In this document: positions 45,684 through 55,382 of the stretch, in pieces
Numbering within the stretch: position 1 is the stretch's first letter
Layout of the letters: every line of letters starts with the position of its first letter
Origin: Brassica napus
Taxonomy: Eukaryota > Streptophyta > Magnoliopsida > Brassicales > Brassicaceae
DNA: 64,000 bases
Assembly: GCF_020379485.1 (NCBI RefSeq)
Contig: NW_026014653.1
Span: 1-64,000, forward strand
Reading direction: 5' to 3'
Program-made: the position numbers and the translations under genes
The notes under the pieces: generated by a model
What the model saw: only the letters and a program-made list of their open reading frames with translations
What the model was told of the DNA's origin: nothing
Databases searched by the model: none

Positions 45684-47117
45684 AGATGTATAGTAGGATA
45701 AGCACAAAATTTGATATCACCGAATTGTTCCAACATTAAATCATATAATAAATAATGGTGTGTGCAATGATGCTTTTACGTACCGCGTTTGTTTTGTTGT
45801 GAAGACGTATTTCAATTACATCCAATGCCACAATGCACTTGCAAGATAATTTTTCATGGATCTACAGAGAGATTATACATATTTGTCTTTAATGAGAATA
45901 AAATGAGATTTTTCTTAGACAAGAAGAAAGAAAAATGTGTTTCTTTATTATTGTTTAGTATACATTTTAATATTTTATTTATTGTTATTTTTAAATTAAA
46001 AATACATATAGCAAATTTTGTTGATATAATAAATTATATTTTTTTATTCTCTATAATTTGATATCCACTTTGATATATATTTTTGTTATATTTTAAAATC
46101 TATACTTGTACACGTATTCAATGATTGTGTTATGGATGAGTGATCTGTGGATGTTTGAAAAACATGGATAACTACATGTAGAATATAAGCATAGAACAAC
46201 ACATGTGGATGGGTGTGGGAAATAAGTGTGGACGTGTAAACATGGACGGCTATTTGTGGACGAGTAAAATTATGATGAAAATTCAAAATTCAGCATACTA
46301 TATATCTCATGGTGGAGGACTGTGACGAGATCGAACCACCGCAGCTTCACCAAGCTCATCCACGGCGATGTTGAGCTCGGAATCCATGGTGTGGCTCACC
46401 GGGAAGAGGAGCTGACTCGTTTTGACCGGGAGTTTTGGAGGAGGAGATGACTCGTTTTAACTTTTTGGTTTGTTTAGCTTTGTTTTCATCACTCAAGCTT
46501 GTTTTTTTTCTCGTACATTGTAGTTATTGGTTTGAAGTTATTAATTTGTTCATCCTTGAAATTGTGGACACATTGGCATTCATATCACAATCTTTCAATA
46601 TGTTACATTTTTATATCTATGTTTAGTGTTTGAGTTAGTACTCTATCCACCATATCAAGCTTCAATTCCCTATACACAAATTTAAGAGATCTCTCTTGTT
46701 CTAACTCATGGTTATGTTAGCGTTTATATCCACAACATAATCAAAATCTTCTCGTCCTCGTCCACAGACAAACATTGTTGTTGGAGTTGTGTCTTTAAGT
46801 TCAACTATTGTGGAGCTTGATCTGATAAAGCTTCTCGAATTTTCACACTCATCTCCGTCCACGCATCACCCGTTCACGTATCATCCATCCACGCATCACC
46901 CGTCCACGTAGCATCCGTCCACGCATCGAATGTCTATTAAGGACAAAGTTGTCCACAGTTTATTGCTGGCCCACAACAAAGTGTTTTACACGGAGAAAGT
47001 GACTCTGAGTGTAAAAAAAGGTCAAAAAGTGGTCTAGAGAGTAATCAACTCAAAATGTAAATACAAAACTACTATACATCTTAAAACGAAGTGTTTTGTT
47101 TTGTTGTGAACACGTAA
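45684..47117. repeat. paired inverted and direct repeats around a 1.4-kb segment
   Basis: AAGATGTATAGTAG at about 45684 is inverted as CTACTATACATCTT at about 47071. A direct repeat TTTGTTTTGTTGTGAA plus ACGTA occurs near 45788 and 47095. Between them lie GTGGACG-type motifs on one side (46120-46270) and their complement CGTCCAC on the other (46850-46930). This could be a decayed foldback or MULE-like element; ends and TSD are not resolved. Confidence 0.4.
46850..46930. repeat. 17-bp minisatellite, about 5 units
   Basis: Repeats of the type CGTCCACGCATCACC with small variation (CGTTCACGTATCATC, CATCCACGCATCACC, CGTCCACGTAGCATC). The same motif family appears inverted at 46120-46270 as GTGGATG/GTGGACG. 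Confidence 0.75.
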
Positions 47118-47185
47118 AAGACACCACTAGTCATATAAATATCTATACTACAAAAATACAAAAAGGAGCATATAACAATAACTTG

Positions 47186-47378
47186 TGTCATCCTAATTTG
47201 AAGTATTGTTTTCTGAACAAAGAAAAAGCTTTTTAATCATTCGAGATTTCAAAACTATTACCTAACTAAAGCCTGGTAATTTGTCATCCTAATTTGAGTA
47301 TTGTTTTCTGAACAAAGAAAAAGCTTTTTAATCATTCGAGATTTCAAAACTATTACCTAACTAAAGCCTGGTAATTTG
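47186..47378. repeat. 96-bp tandem duplication, near perfect
   Basis: The segment starting TGTCATCCTAATTTGA at 47186 is repeated from 47282, ending near 47378. The copies differ by a single-base indel (GAAGTATTG versus GAGTATTG), so the duplication is young. Confidence 0.92.
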
Positions 47379-48052
47379 TATACTTCTGAATTACCACTTA
47401 AATACATTTTTTGTTTACTTAAAGTTTGATATACTTCCCATTCAATATTTCAATTTTTGGTTTGTTTTGTTTGCTTTGCACTAAATGCATTTATTTGGTT
47501 TGTTTTGTTTCACACCTATCATTCTCTAATTTTAGTTTTGTAAGATTTAACACCTATATAATCAAAATCACAAAAGAAAATTTTGCCTCAATCATCAAAG
47601 GTTCTAACTCTGATGGTTTGATGGAATCAATCATTTTCAGTAACCCTTTTTGTTATATGTAATACTCAAGGCATGTCTTGCTCACTAATAATTGTGTCTC
47701 AATTAATAAAATCTTGCTTTTGCGACAACTTCACGGATAAATTTGTTTTGTCAAGAAAATATAACTAAATATAGCATTAATAAATTTTAAATTTTCCTTG
47801 GAATCACTCAACCAAACCCAGAGAAATATCAAAGAAGTTTTATTATATTTCAAGAAATTCCTCAATATTTTACTTTTTAATAACTTTACTTGTTATTTTT
47901 AATTTATTGAGTTATTTTGTTATATGATTGAAAGATTAACTTCATTACAACTTCATTCCGTACTAACTTAATAGTTTGTATAGCGCGTAAATAATTATTA
48001 TACACACAGTTTGTTTCCTTTAGAATCAACATTAATATGCAGTTTTAAGTTT

Positions 48053-48307
48053 TTAACAATTTAGAAGATGACTTTTTAAGCCATATTTGATATTTTCCCT
48101 TTTCTTCTCCGAAAGCAACAAATTATTGGCAACAAACGCCGCCAAGTAATCGCCAAAGACCAGTTCTGGATAATTCGGACACGGCACCGTGTGGTACAAG
48201 TTAGCGCACGAGTGGAAGGGAATATCATAGCGTTGAGCGAGTAACCGCGTAGCCACGAAACGCGCTGGACTTGCTTTCAGTAGCGTTACACCTACTCGGC
48301 TTCGCAA
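48053..48307 (-). other. GC-richer open frame of 84 codons, unidentified
   Basis: A minus-strand frame (MRSRVGVTLLKASPARFV at its start, YHTVPCPNYPEL in the middle) with clearly higher GC than its surroundings. The sequence resembles an exon, but I do not recognise the family, and no neighbouring exons are apparent. It may be a gene scrap. Confidence 0.3.
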
Positions 48308-48390
48308 TCATTGAAATTTCGTAGTAAGTGTAAATATATTTTTTTTTCCTGAAGATGTAAATAAACTTAATTTAATAATCATCAGTACAT

Positions 48391-48422
48391 GAGTTAATTT
48401 TTTTTTTGTAGAAGAGTTAATT
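48391..48422 (-). mobile_element. micro-retroposition scar with 9-bp TSD
   Basis: GAGTTAATT at 48391-48399 and 48414-48422 flanks a 14-bp insert, a T run then GTAGA. The short TSD makes this less certain than the others. Confidence 0.5.
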
Positions 48423-48753
48423 AGAATACATACATCAACAATATATTTATTTAAACAGCTAGATGCAATGTCAGATAAAGAAAATGTTAAGAACTTCGAA
48501 GTTCGAACTATAAATTACTAAAATATTTTTTATTTGTATTTATCGATCCACATAATTTATATGCTAAATATATTCGAATAGTTACAATTATTTTATAATA
48601 ATATATATACAGAGCCGGACTTTAATATTTTAGACCCTCAATCATATAAAATTTCTTGGCTCGTTAATATTAGCTTTCGAAAAAAAACTCAAAAACGGAT
48701 TTGAATTTGTGATCTTAATTACGCATACAAAGACATTTACCAATAGTGTTATA

Positions 48754-49011
48754 CTCCCTCTGTATCATTTTAAGAGGTGTTTAAGATTTTTGCACAAATA
48801 TTAAAAAAATACAAATTTTTATGTAATTGGCTTTGGTTACATAAAATAACATTAAATAAAACTAATTCAACCAATAAAAAAAAGATACAATATTTTATAG
48901 TAGGTCAAAAATTTCAAATGACATTAAATTTCACCTAAAATTATGAGAACATCACTTATTTTGAAACAAAATCAAAATCCTTAAACACCAGTTAAACTGA
49001 TACGGAGAGAG
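48754..49011. mobile_element. Stowaway MITE, 258 bp
   Basis: Left end CTCCCTCTGTATCA and right end TGATACGGAGAGAG form terminal inverted repeats of the Tc1/mariner Stowaway type. TA flanks both sides (48752-48753 and 49012-49013). No coding. Confidence 0.85.
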
Positions 49012-49119
49012 TATGTGTTTTTTTTTAACTATTTTCCCCTTAAAATATTAAAATAATTTTACCCCCAAATACATATATACATGCATGTGTATATATCACA
49101 AATTGAGAAACTAATAATA

Positions 49120-49620
49120 AAATATTATATTTGTTTCAAAATAATCCATGTTTTAGAGTTTTCAGACATTAATAAAATATATTAATTTTTTATATAAATG
49201 CATTTTTATGATGACAAAAGGCATTATTTTCTTATTAATTACTCAATCTGTTTTAAAATAATGTATATTCTAGAATTTTTACACTTATTAAGAAAACACG
49301 TAAAATTTTGGCAATAAATGCATTGTTTTCCGTATTTAGTTATTTCTTATGATTTTTAACCAATCAAAATTCAGTAAATACAATTAATGTTTTTAAAATT
49401 TACAATTTGCCATTATTACATACATTGAAAATATATAAACAATTTTTATTTCTAAAACATGGATTATTCTGAAATATAAGGAGTATTTTTTACAAATTTT
49501 AGTAAATAACAGTTCAGTAAATAAAATTAACTTTTAAAAGTTTCTAATTTACCTTTATTTCCTAATAAAAAATTTAAAACATTTTTTTCTAAACATAGTT
49601 CATCTTGAAACTAGTAAAGT
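49120..49620. mobile_element. degenerate Stowaway-like cluster
   Basis: Inverted segments AAATAATCCATGTTTTA (about 49138) and AAAACATGGATTATT (about 49455), with repeated TGTTTTAAAATAATG and AAATATAAGGAGTA motifs, suggest one or two decayed Stowaway-like MITEs. Boundaries are approximate. Confidence 0.5.
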
Positions 49621-50131
49621 ATATATTTAAGTTATAAGTTTAAAAGTAGAAACATTGAAAATAATATATTTTGCCCCGTTCCTAATAATTGTGGCATTGT
49701 TCAAATTCCCTAAACGTCTTTTATGAGGAACTTTGAATCAAACGAGGCATGAATGCATGATGTTACTAATTAGTAATTGCATACCCACACGGATTACGAT
49801 TATTTTGTGGCAAATTGATGTGTAAGTGTATACAAAGTCTTGTGTAATTCACGATACTTGTCACATCCTTAATGATTAATTAATTATTACATCGAATCCC
49901 TTGACTTCACTCAAACACATTCACGATGACGCCATCTGATGCAACACAAGAAAATATTAATACTCACGTATATACGCACACATATACATATATATACGTG
50001 TAAAACATGAGATTCTGTTAGCGATTATATAAGTTCCATTTTCCCCCATAGTTGTGTCTTCTTGTCCTAACCACGCTCTTCAATAAAGTCATTTCCCTAA
50101 CGTTCTTGGCAAAGATATTTTCGACCTTTCA
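49621..50131. other. 5' flank of the S40-like gene
   Basis: Contains dyad-like CACGTATATACGCACACATA sequence near 49964-49983 and TATATATACGTG near 49990-50001. This is the likely promoter region; no defined element is claimed. Confidence 0.4.
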
Positions 50132-50461
50132 ATGTCAGAACTTCAAGAATCAGAGGTTATATTTTCCGATGAATATTATACTAGGAACAACAACAAGAGT
50201 AGCAACGACGAAAGCAACAAAACAAAGACGACGGCGATGGAGAAAAAGTCATCTCCGGTGAGAATTCCGTCGAGAAGTATATTCCGGCGTACGGAGGAGG
50301 AGGAGGAAGAAGAGGAGGGAGAGATGACTCCGCCACATATAATCATCGGAAAACGAAGAATGGAGGCACAAATGGCGTTTTCCTTTTTTACCCTCAAAGG
50401 AAGAGAGTTGAGTCGTCACCGTAACTCCGTTCTTAGAATGACCGGTTTTTTGGAAGTCTAA
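50132..50461 (+). CDS. S40-3: S40-like senescence regulator (DUF584)
   Basis: A single-exon gene for a 109-residue protein of the plant S40/DUF584 family, small nuclear or cytosolic proteins induced in senescence and stress. The ATG at 50132 gives the family-type start (MSELQESEVIFSDEY). Conserved blocks follow in order: SSPVRIPSRS (about residue 40), an acidic run of eight Glu, MTPPHIIIGKRR (about 65-76), the MAFSF segment, and the C-terminal signature GRELSRHRNSVLRMTGFLE. The usual GRTLKGR block reads TLKGRELSRHR here, so it is complete. Position between the PPR remnant and XTH29 agrees with At4g18980. No lesion is visible. Individual function is not well defined in the family. Confidence 0.9.
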   Translation: MSELQESEVIFSDEYYTRNNNKSSNDESNKTKTTAMEKKSSPVRIPSRSIFRRTEEEEEEEEGEMTPPHIIIGKRRMEAQMAFSFFTLKGRELSRHRNSVLRMTGFLEV

Positions 50462-51183
50462 TTGAAAATTTTTGCGGTTTAGTTTGGTTCGGTTTCATAT
50501 CGTTTTTCTCAATTCTTCCTTTGGGGTGTATACAACAGCACAGAAATGAAACAACGGAGAACGATTTTTTCCGTTACTTGGTGGATGAAAGTTTCAAGTA
50601 TTAGGAATATATTTTCCCATGTTTTATCAGGTAACAGTGAGATGTTAATTTTTTAATATTATTTATGTTAACTTATTGTTTGGTTTCTTGAGAAGAGGAA
50701 AAACCATAAGAATCAAATCTTATGTTAAATTGAGTTATATATGGGTTTGCTTGTGAAGTTATTGGTTTCTTGGCTTGTAAATTTTGTTTTTGGTCCACAT
50801 CCATGGGATTCTGCAATTTGCTTGCTAATATGAACCGTAAAAGCTTTTTTTTAGCTATTGTGAACTCATCAGAGAAATCGATATCTTGGAAAGGACTGTT
50901 AAATTAAATACATGATTTGTTTAAATAAACCAAATTGATACCTTAAAAAATCAATCTGACTTTTGGTTGGGTATATGCAGATGATCCAAATATACTAATC
51001 AACATGGACTTTATTTTATGTTCATGGAATGTTACATGTCATCTATTGAGCACACGAGTTAAAAAAAAGTAGTTGCTTACGATTTATAAAGTTCAGATCA
51101 ATTAGTCATTCGAGTATACGACTAGTCACTAATGACTAATATATCTGACTATATAAATTGTCAGCAAATCACTCGTATACTCG
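50462..51183. other. 3' flank of the S40-like gene
   Basis: No gene or repeat recognised apart from short TTCGGTT motifs close to the stop codon. Confidence 0.45.
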
Positions 51184-52011
51184 TAGCGGTGGACACTTCG
51201 GTTATTTTCTCGGTTCGGTTCGGGTTCGGTTCTAGTATTTTTCCAACTGAAATAAACCATAGTTAGTTTGGTTTGGTTCAATTCGGTTTGTGTTTGGTTC
51301 AGTTTATATTCGGTTTGGTTTGCATTCGATTCGGTTGGATTTATTTTTTGGATCAGTTTATTTAGGTTCTTCTTAGTTAGGTTCTTTTTTAGTTTAATTT
51401 TTTTAAAGAGAAATTATGTTTTAAAACATAAATTATATAAACATAAACTATGTTAACTAAATTCAATATAAAACTAAAACAAAAACCTTTAAAAAGTCAC
51501 AAAAAATATATAAACATTAAAACAAATGAAAGTTAACTATAAAAACCAACATCATTAGTAATGTCTCTTATATCAATGAATCATCTTCCATGTGACGCTG
51601 TGGAGAAAAATTTTTTGTTTTTAATAAAATTTGCTTTACATTTTAGGTTTAGATTTAACATCTATGTTTACATATATAAGAATATAAAGATACATATTTT
51701 TCTATTTTTTAAATGAAATATTTTAATGATACATATTCGGTTAGAAAAATATATATGTTAATAAACGAAAAATGGAAAATATGTGGTATGGTATTAGAAT
51801 TTTAGTATATTGGTATTACTAATATTTTTAATTTAAATAACTACAAAAACACATCAGTTTCTCGGTTCGGTTCGGTTTAAAACCGAACCATTCGGGTTGG
51901 GAAAATCTTCAACCGAATGGTTTGAAATAGACTTTGGTTCAGTTTGAATCGGTTTCGGTTCGGTTGGTACGGTTCGACTCGGTTCGGTTCTTTTTTTTTT
52001 CCCACCCCTAA
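51184..52011. mobile_element. hAT-like non-autonomous element rich in GGTTCGGTT
   Basis: Left edge TAGCGGTGGACAC; right edge CCCACCCCTAACTT, whose complement is TAGGGGTGGG. These resemble plant hAT ends. Possible 8-bp flanks ACTCGTAG/ACTTGTAG differ at one base. Both ends carry many GGTTCGGTT copies in inverted arrangement; the middle is AT-rich. No transposase. Confidence 0.5.
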
Positions 52012-52079
52012 CTTGTAGTGTATGTTTAACTTCAACCTGTTTATTCATTAGCTCCTTTCCCATCTTTAGCTTTTATTGG

Positions 52080-52129
52080 TCCATAAGGACTACTTTTTTT
52101 TTTTTGAGAATTGGCTTCCATAAGGACTA
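52080..52129 (-). mobile_element. micro-retroposition scar with 13-bp TSD
   Basis: TCCATAAGGACTA at 52080-52092 and 52117-52129 flanks a 24-bp insert: C plus T run, then GAGAATTGGCT. Confidence 0.75.
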
Positions 52130-52289
52130 ACTACTTTACTACTAGATTAAGGCTAGTATAAACTTAAACCTATTTCTCAAAAGCTACGATCTCAAGCTAT
52201 ATGACCGTTAGTCATATCCATGTAAAATTTATTTTGCATTTTAATAGAATACCATTAAACAAAATAAGGTAATAAAAAAATAAAATAGC

Positions 52290-52338
52290 AGATTAAGATT
52301 TTTATTTCTTTTCAAAAAAAAAAGATTAAGATTTTTAT
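52290..52338 (+). mobile_element. micro-retroposition scar with 16-bp TSD
   Basis: AGATTAAGATTTTTAT at 52290-52305 and 52323-52338 flanks a 17-bp insert, TTCTTTTC followed by an A run. Confidence 0.72.
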
Positions 52339-52524
52339 GGTATATAATAACGCAACAATGAAGCTTACGTTTTGGTAGATTTCGATTTTTTCATTAATTA
52401 TAAAATTTTAACATGTGTGCTCTATATAAGAAATATTTTAAAATGTAAACGTGAAAACATGTTGAAATCTATAACAAAAACACTATATATATACATACTC
52501 GGGAATCAATTCAACTAATTAATG

Positions 52525-54660
52525 CTATAGTTCAGCCGATACCACCGGCGTGGACCGGTTCCGCCTCCTTTTTTTACGTGCTCTATGCACTTTAGTATGA
52601 CTACCACCGAACTTCAACCGTCCTGTATCCCTAAACCGGTCCTTCTCAGCTGTCAAAATCACACATTCCGGCGGAGGCACCGCGTATCGTACGGTATCAT
52701 AACAATACGAATAATACATGTAACGTTCTCGGAACCGTCGCATTGCAGCTGCTTGTTTAGGACTAATGGTTGAGTAATCGCTGGTCATGAGAAGTTGGTC
52801 AGAGGCAGAACAATTGATATTGTTGTAGTTATCTCTGGTCAGAGTGGTCAGTGACTCGGAGACATTACAACCATCGAGAGCAATGTCTTTGAACTCGGAG
52901 ACGAAAGGTGAGAATGTGTAGTCAACGCTGAATTTACCGCCGGAAGTTGCCCAGCTTGAGGCGTCCCAAATGGTTGCGTAGAGAGACATTGGCTTTTGTG
53001 GGTAGTCTCCATTCATTTCTTCTTTTCTTTTGATTTCTCTTATTGGCACATCGTCTACCCAAAATCTGAAAATTGTAACTAAACAACATTGTTATATTGA
53101 ACTTTTCTATACCATATTTTATTGGCTAATTAGAGCAAGTTTTACCATGTGGTTTCAAATCTTGATGACCTAAACTGATTCAATCTTAATCAAACTAGGT
53201 TTAATCCCATATACTTTACAAATGCATAAATAAATTCAGTCAACAATGAAAATTATTACCCTCATGCATGTAAATCAACAAGGTGTACATATATATATTG
53301 CGTTCACTAAAATACACAGCATGTCAACAACCACTTACGTTTCATGCACAGTACACTATCAAAGCTATTCAAACCACATGCACTATCTTTTTCTTGACTT
53401 AGAAAAAAACTCCTTTTCTAGATCACCTAACTATGAGTTTTTCTTTAATAAAAATTAGCTCGAAACAATACTATTTTACTCTCCAAATCATTTACCTAAC
53501 AATTTTTAAAACAATGATCATAAGTTGTTGAGAAAAAAAAAAGAGTGGGAAAGAGGAAACTAACATTATTTTGGTAGGGTTCCAAAGGATGCTATAACGG
53601 TGAAACTCCTTGGAAGGATCAAACCAAAGACGGTAACGTTCTTCGCGGCCACGGCTTGTGCTACCGTTTCCATACATATTCGTCTGAAACCGCCACGGCT
53701 TCCCTTCAACGTTCCCTAAAAACTCTATGTCTAATTCGTCGTGGTTCTTCACAAACACATCGCCGTTTGATGTCTGGATTGAATATTAATTCACATTCAA
53801 TCACTTTTTACTAAATTTTAAGAAATTGAAAAAGATTAATGACTTACATAGAAGGCGACTACAAGACCGGCCGTGTTAGCTCCAGGCAACTTTATCAACG
53901 AACTGAAAAATCCATGTTGATACATGCTTGAAGATATGAATCCTGACCCTATCGAATTCATTTTGAAATAATTTCGTATTAAATCTATATAATTAAAAAC
54001 CCAACGACTTTAAGTAGTAACATATTTTCAAGAAACTTTATTAACAAAGTTGACAAACGGTGAAATAAATAAATTGCGTATGTCACATCATTTACTTTTA
54101 CATGAACATGATGATTGAATCTAGATCAAGATTTTGCAAAAGTCTTTTTTCTTTTTAACTTATAATTTTGCAAAAGTTCATGTTTGGTAAAAGATGGTAT
54201 AATCGCATGATCATGTTAAAACCATTGTAACATGAATACATGATACAAGATGGTTTAATCGCATAAGTATGTTATCACCATCGAGTTATCGTTCCATTCC
54301 TATCCATTATTATGTCCATGCAACTCACAAAATTAAAAGTAGAGATTATCATCATCATCAAAAACCTAAAACTCGAGTCTCTTAACGTGAAACTAATTGT
54401 ATTTCCTGAGAAATATTTGTACTAATAATATCTAAATAATTACTTAAGAAGACAAGAAAATTACCGGTGTATTTGTCGAGGAGTAATCGAACGCTGCGAT
54501 CATCAGGAGATCGAATGAGATTAGATTCACCAAATAAATGAGAAAGACCTTCATCAAAGAAGATCGGGTTAATGTTCTCCAATCCCAAAACACATCTCCA
54601 AGAAACGATCACCATCATCATCACCATCACCTTTAGTTGACGATATATTAAATCTCTCAT
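52525..54660 (-). CDS. XTH29: xyloglucan endotransglucosylase/hydrolase, XTH29-type
   Basis: A GH16 enzyme that cuts and rejoins or hydrolyses xyloglucan in the cell wall; group III-B members (XTH27-30). Four exons on the minus strand join in frame: 54465-54660, 53848-53948, 53565-53773, 52525-53065, giving 348 residues. The start at 54660 (MRDLIYRQL) puts a hydrophobic signal segment (VMVMMMVIVSWRCVLG) at the right place; an in-frame ATG nine codons upstream is possible but less likely. The active site is HDELDIEFLGN, with both catalytic Glu and the central Asp. An N-glycosylation site (NGST) follows at the usual distance. The XET C-terminal domain has paired Cys (YYSYCYDTVRYAVPPPEC), and the tail is basic (ARKKRRRNRS), as in this subgroup. 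No lesions. Position agrees with At4g18990. Confidence 0.95.
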
Positions 54661-55382
54661 AACTTCTTTTGTTCTCTTGAAACACAAAGAGAAGATTGAT
54701 TTGTTTTTCTCTTTCTATGACTGGTCTAAGATGTTTGTTATTGGTTCTTCTTCTCTTATGATGCGTCAAAGTGGGAACGAAGACCATGGAATTGTCTAAG
54801 TTTTGCTCCTCTATATATATACTTTCTTTTTTGGTTCTCAACTAATTCCTTTTTCATGCAATAGATAAGTAAATGTTACTTTTGTTATATAGTAACCTAC
54901 TAAACTCATCTTGAACTTCTATATTAGACTTTTTTATATAATAAAGATAGAATTCTAGAGTCGGTTAATTAAAAATGATTAATAATTTAATATGTTAGAA
55001 AGAATTAATTCTAGAGACAGTGATGGCTGGAAGATCTTTCTGCTTTTGTCTCTATTGAAGTGTTCCAAAACCAAAGAAGAAATCGAATGTAGGCCCTTCA
55101 AGTTTACAATGACGCATTATCATCATCGTCGGTAACTCAAATGTCATTGTATACTTGAGACTACTCATGGTCAGTTACCAAGCAGCTTAAAAGTTGTGCA
55201 TTTTACACTATTGACGCATTGTAAAGAGGATATATAACAGACATATATATTTTTCACCATGAAATGAAATTACAACAGTGAACATTTCCAAAGAGCCACC
55301 AAAACACTTTGATATGACAGAACATATATGAAGTTTGATAGTAATTTCTAAGGGAGGTGTTAAGGAGTCATACACTATATTA
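54661..55382. other. XTH29 promoter and EDR2 3' flank
   Basis: The only DNA between the XTH29 start and the EDR2 stop, about 720 bp. Arabidopsis has, from memory, several genes in this interval. None is found here. Confidence 0.6.
54810..54825 (-). promoter_or_regulatory. candidate TATA box of XTH29
   Basis: TATATATATAGAGG on the minus strand, about 150 bp upstream of the ATG at 54660, leaving room for a typical 5' UTR. Prediction only. Confidence 0.4.

Larger units (their letters stand above)
43741..48052. other. repeat-rich intergenic DNA
   Basis: No intact gene. It contains the Stowaway-like end at 44560, scars at 45165 and 45449, inverted and tandem repeats at 45.7-47.1 kb and a 96-bp duplication at 47.2 kb, listed separately. 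Open frames here (for example 44224-44686 plus strand) resemble nothing I know. Confidence 0.45.

Noticed and set aside
48329..48363. Possible tenth micro-insertion (TGTAAATA repeat around a T run)
   Set aside because: The repeat is only 8 bp of AT-rich sequence, so chance is likely.
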